Positions 63,198-64,000 of a stretch of 64,000 nt of DNA are shown one piece after another. The number at the start of each line of letters is the position of its first letter. The stretch's first letter is position 1. Location: contig OOIN01000018.1 in assembly GCA_900323505.1 (NCBI GenBank), positions 62,001 through 126,000 of the forward strand. Reading direction: 5' to 3'. Position numbers and translations under genes: made by a program. The notes under the pieces were generated by a model. The model saw only the letters and a program-made list of their open reading frames with translations, ran no database searches and was not told where the DNA came from. Source of the DNA: Ustilago trichophora (lineage: Eukaryota; Basidiomycota; Ustilaginomycetes; Ustilaginales; Ustilaginaceae).

Positions 63198-64000
63198 GAT
63201 GTGAAGTTGGTTTACGGGCTCGAGGTCGTCACCTATGCACCAAGAGCGGTGCTGTACGTTGATTAAGAGATGTAGATGCCGACAAGGAGACCAGCTCCGG
63301 TGGAGGTAATGATGGAGCTAATGATGGCCTGGCCTTTTTGGGCAGTAGAGTGAGCGTAGATCTTGAGAATGCAGGGTGACCACGGGAGGTCGGGTATACT
63401 GAGTCGAATGCTTGGGTTGGTGAAGGAGGAAAAGAGGAAGATTGCAGTTTGGCTTTATGGGACGAAGAAATCTTCCTTCCCCTGCTCATTGCTCAGCCGA
63501 CTGCGGCCTCAATTTTTCTCTGTCGCTCGACTCTGTCCAGAAAAATGGGGAGGCCAAAAATTGAGATCACGTGAGCTCTATCGTACGAAATCGATGTGCA
63601 AAAGAATATGTTAGACCCTTTCGTACAACAAGCAGAGTTTCAAAATCGCCTCCACATCTCTGTTGCTGCTTTCAGCTGTGACTTTACGCAGCTGCCTGCC
63701 GTTTCCCAAAAAAAAAGATCCAAAAAGTCTCACATGCAAGCACGCTGCTCGCTCGCTTCCTCTCTCTCTCTCACTCTCTCTCCCTCGACTCAGCAACACT
63801 ATTTCGTGACCAACTTCGTCGACATTATCCCTCTGTCATCAACCACCACCACCATCATCGTATTCAGCACACTGGCGAGCTATTCGATCCCACTTTCTTT
63901 GTTCCCCCCTTTGAACATCTCGGAACTGTACGATTAATCTATTTGCTACGGACTCGCACCTCCAATTCGAGCATCCTTCCATCCTCCTGACCACAGGCGC
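63198..64000. other. Right-edge region upstream of DPH3
   Basis: 803 bp. On the minus strand, 63457-63263 is open without ATG and ends in a small membrane-like stretch ([28 protein letters not shown], stop TAA). It could be the last exon of a small tail-anchored protein: an ATG at about 63489 with a GT..AG pair near 63404-63367 would join in frame, but that intron would be only 38 nt. CT and ACC repeats at 63755-63785 and 63840-63858, and pyrimidine-rich sequence up to the edge, resemble a promoter for a plus-strand gene beyond the window. Confidence 0.35.

Overview
The window is eukaryotic nuclear DNA from a fungus, most likely a basidiomycete smut (Ustilaginomycotina, Ustilago/Sporisorium type). 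The evidence is: intron-poor genes with a few short GT..AG introns; no operons; many microsatellites and long T tracts in spacers; and typical fungal single-copy genes (MET10, ATG12, PHO8, DAD3, FSF1, PEX7, RPA49, ERG3, a CDC12-type septin, and a Medusa/Med1 regulator). The species assignment rests on recalled similarity, not on a search.

Left part (1-12 kb): two neighbouring minus-strand genes encode serine-rich single-pass membrane proteins with nearly the same membrane segment; the first runs off the left edge. A long spacer leads to MET10 (sulfite reductase flavoprotein subunit), which has a long N-terminal extension. From 12 to 24 kb: a six-exon ATG12 that no single open frame reveals, RPL7 with two long introns (the second carries a probable box C/D snoRNA), PHO8-type alkaline phosphatase, an annexin, an LRR-like protein of unknown role, and a Siw14-type phosphatase. 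From 24 to 37 kb: prefoldin subunit 3, an OHCU-decarboxylase domain joined to a long unknown tail, a short-chain dehydrogenase, an acidic unknown protein, DASH subunit Dad3, a fluoroacetate-dehalogenase-like hydrolase, and the Medusa-type developmental regulator.

From 36.6 to 42.2 kb lies a 5.6 kb spacer without convincing genes. It is rich in simple repeats and in a palindrome of the form TACTGTACAGTA, which also recurs in other spacers. Right part (42-64 kb): RPA49, histidinol phosphatase, ERG3, sideroflexin, PEX7, an intron-containing tRNA-Leu(CAA), a cytochrome P450, an epsin, a three-repeat orphan protein, the septin and DPH3.

The genes are mostly housekeeping and do not form one pathway or cluster. 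The most unusual items are the intronic snoRNA in RPL7, the triple-repeat orphan protein, the OHCU fusion, the tRNA-Leu with a very short variable region, and the recurrent spacer palindrome. I found no mobile element, CRISPR array or virus-like sequence.
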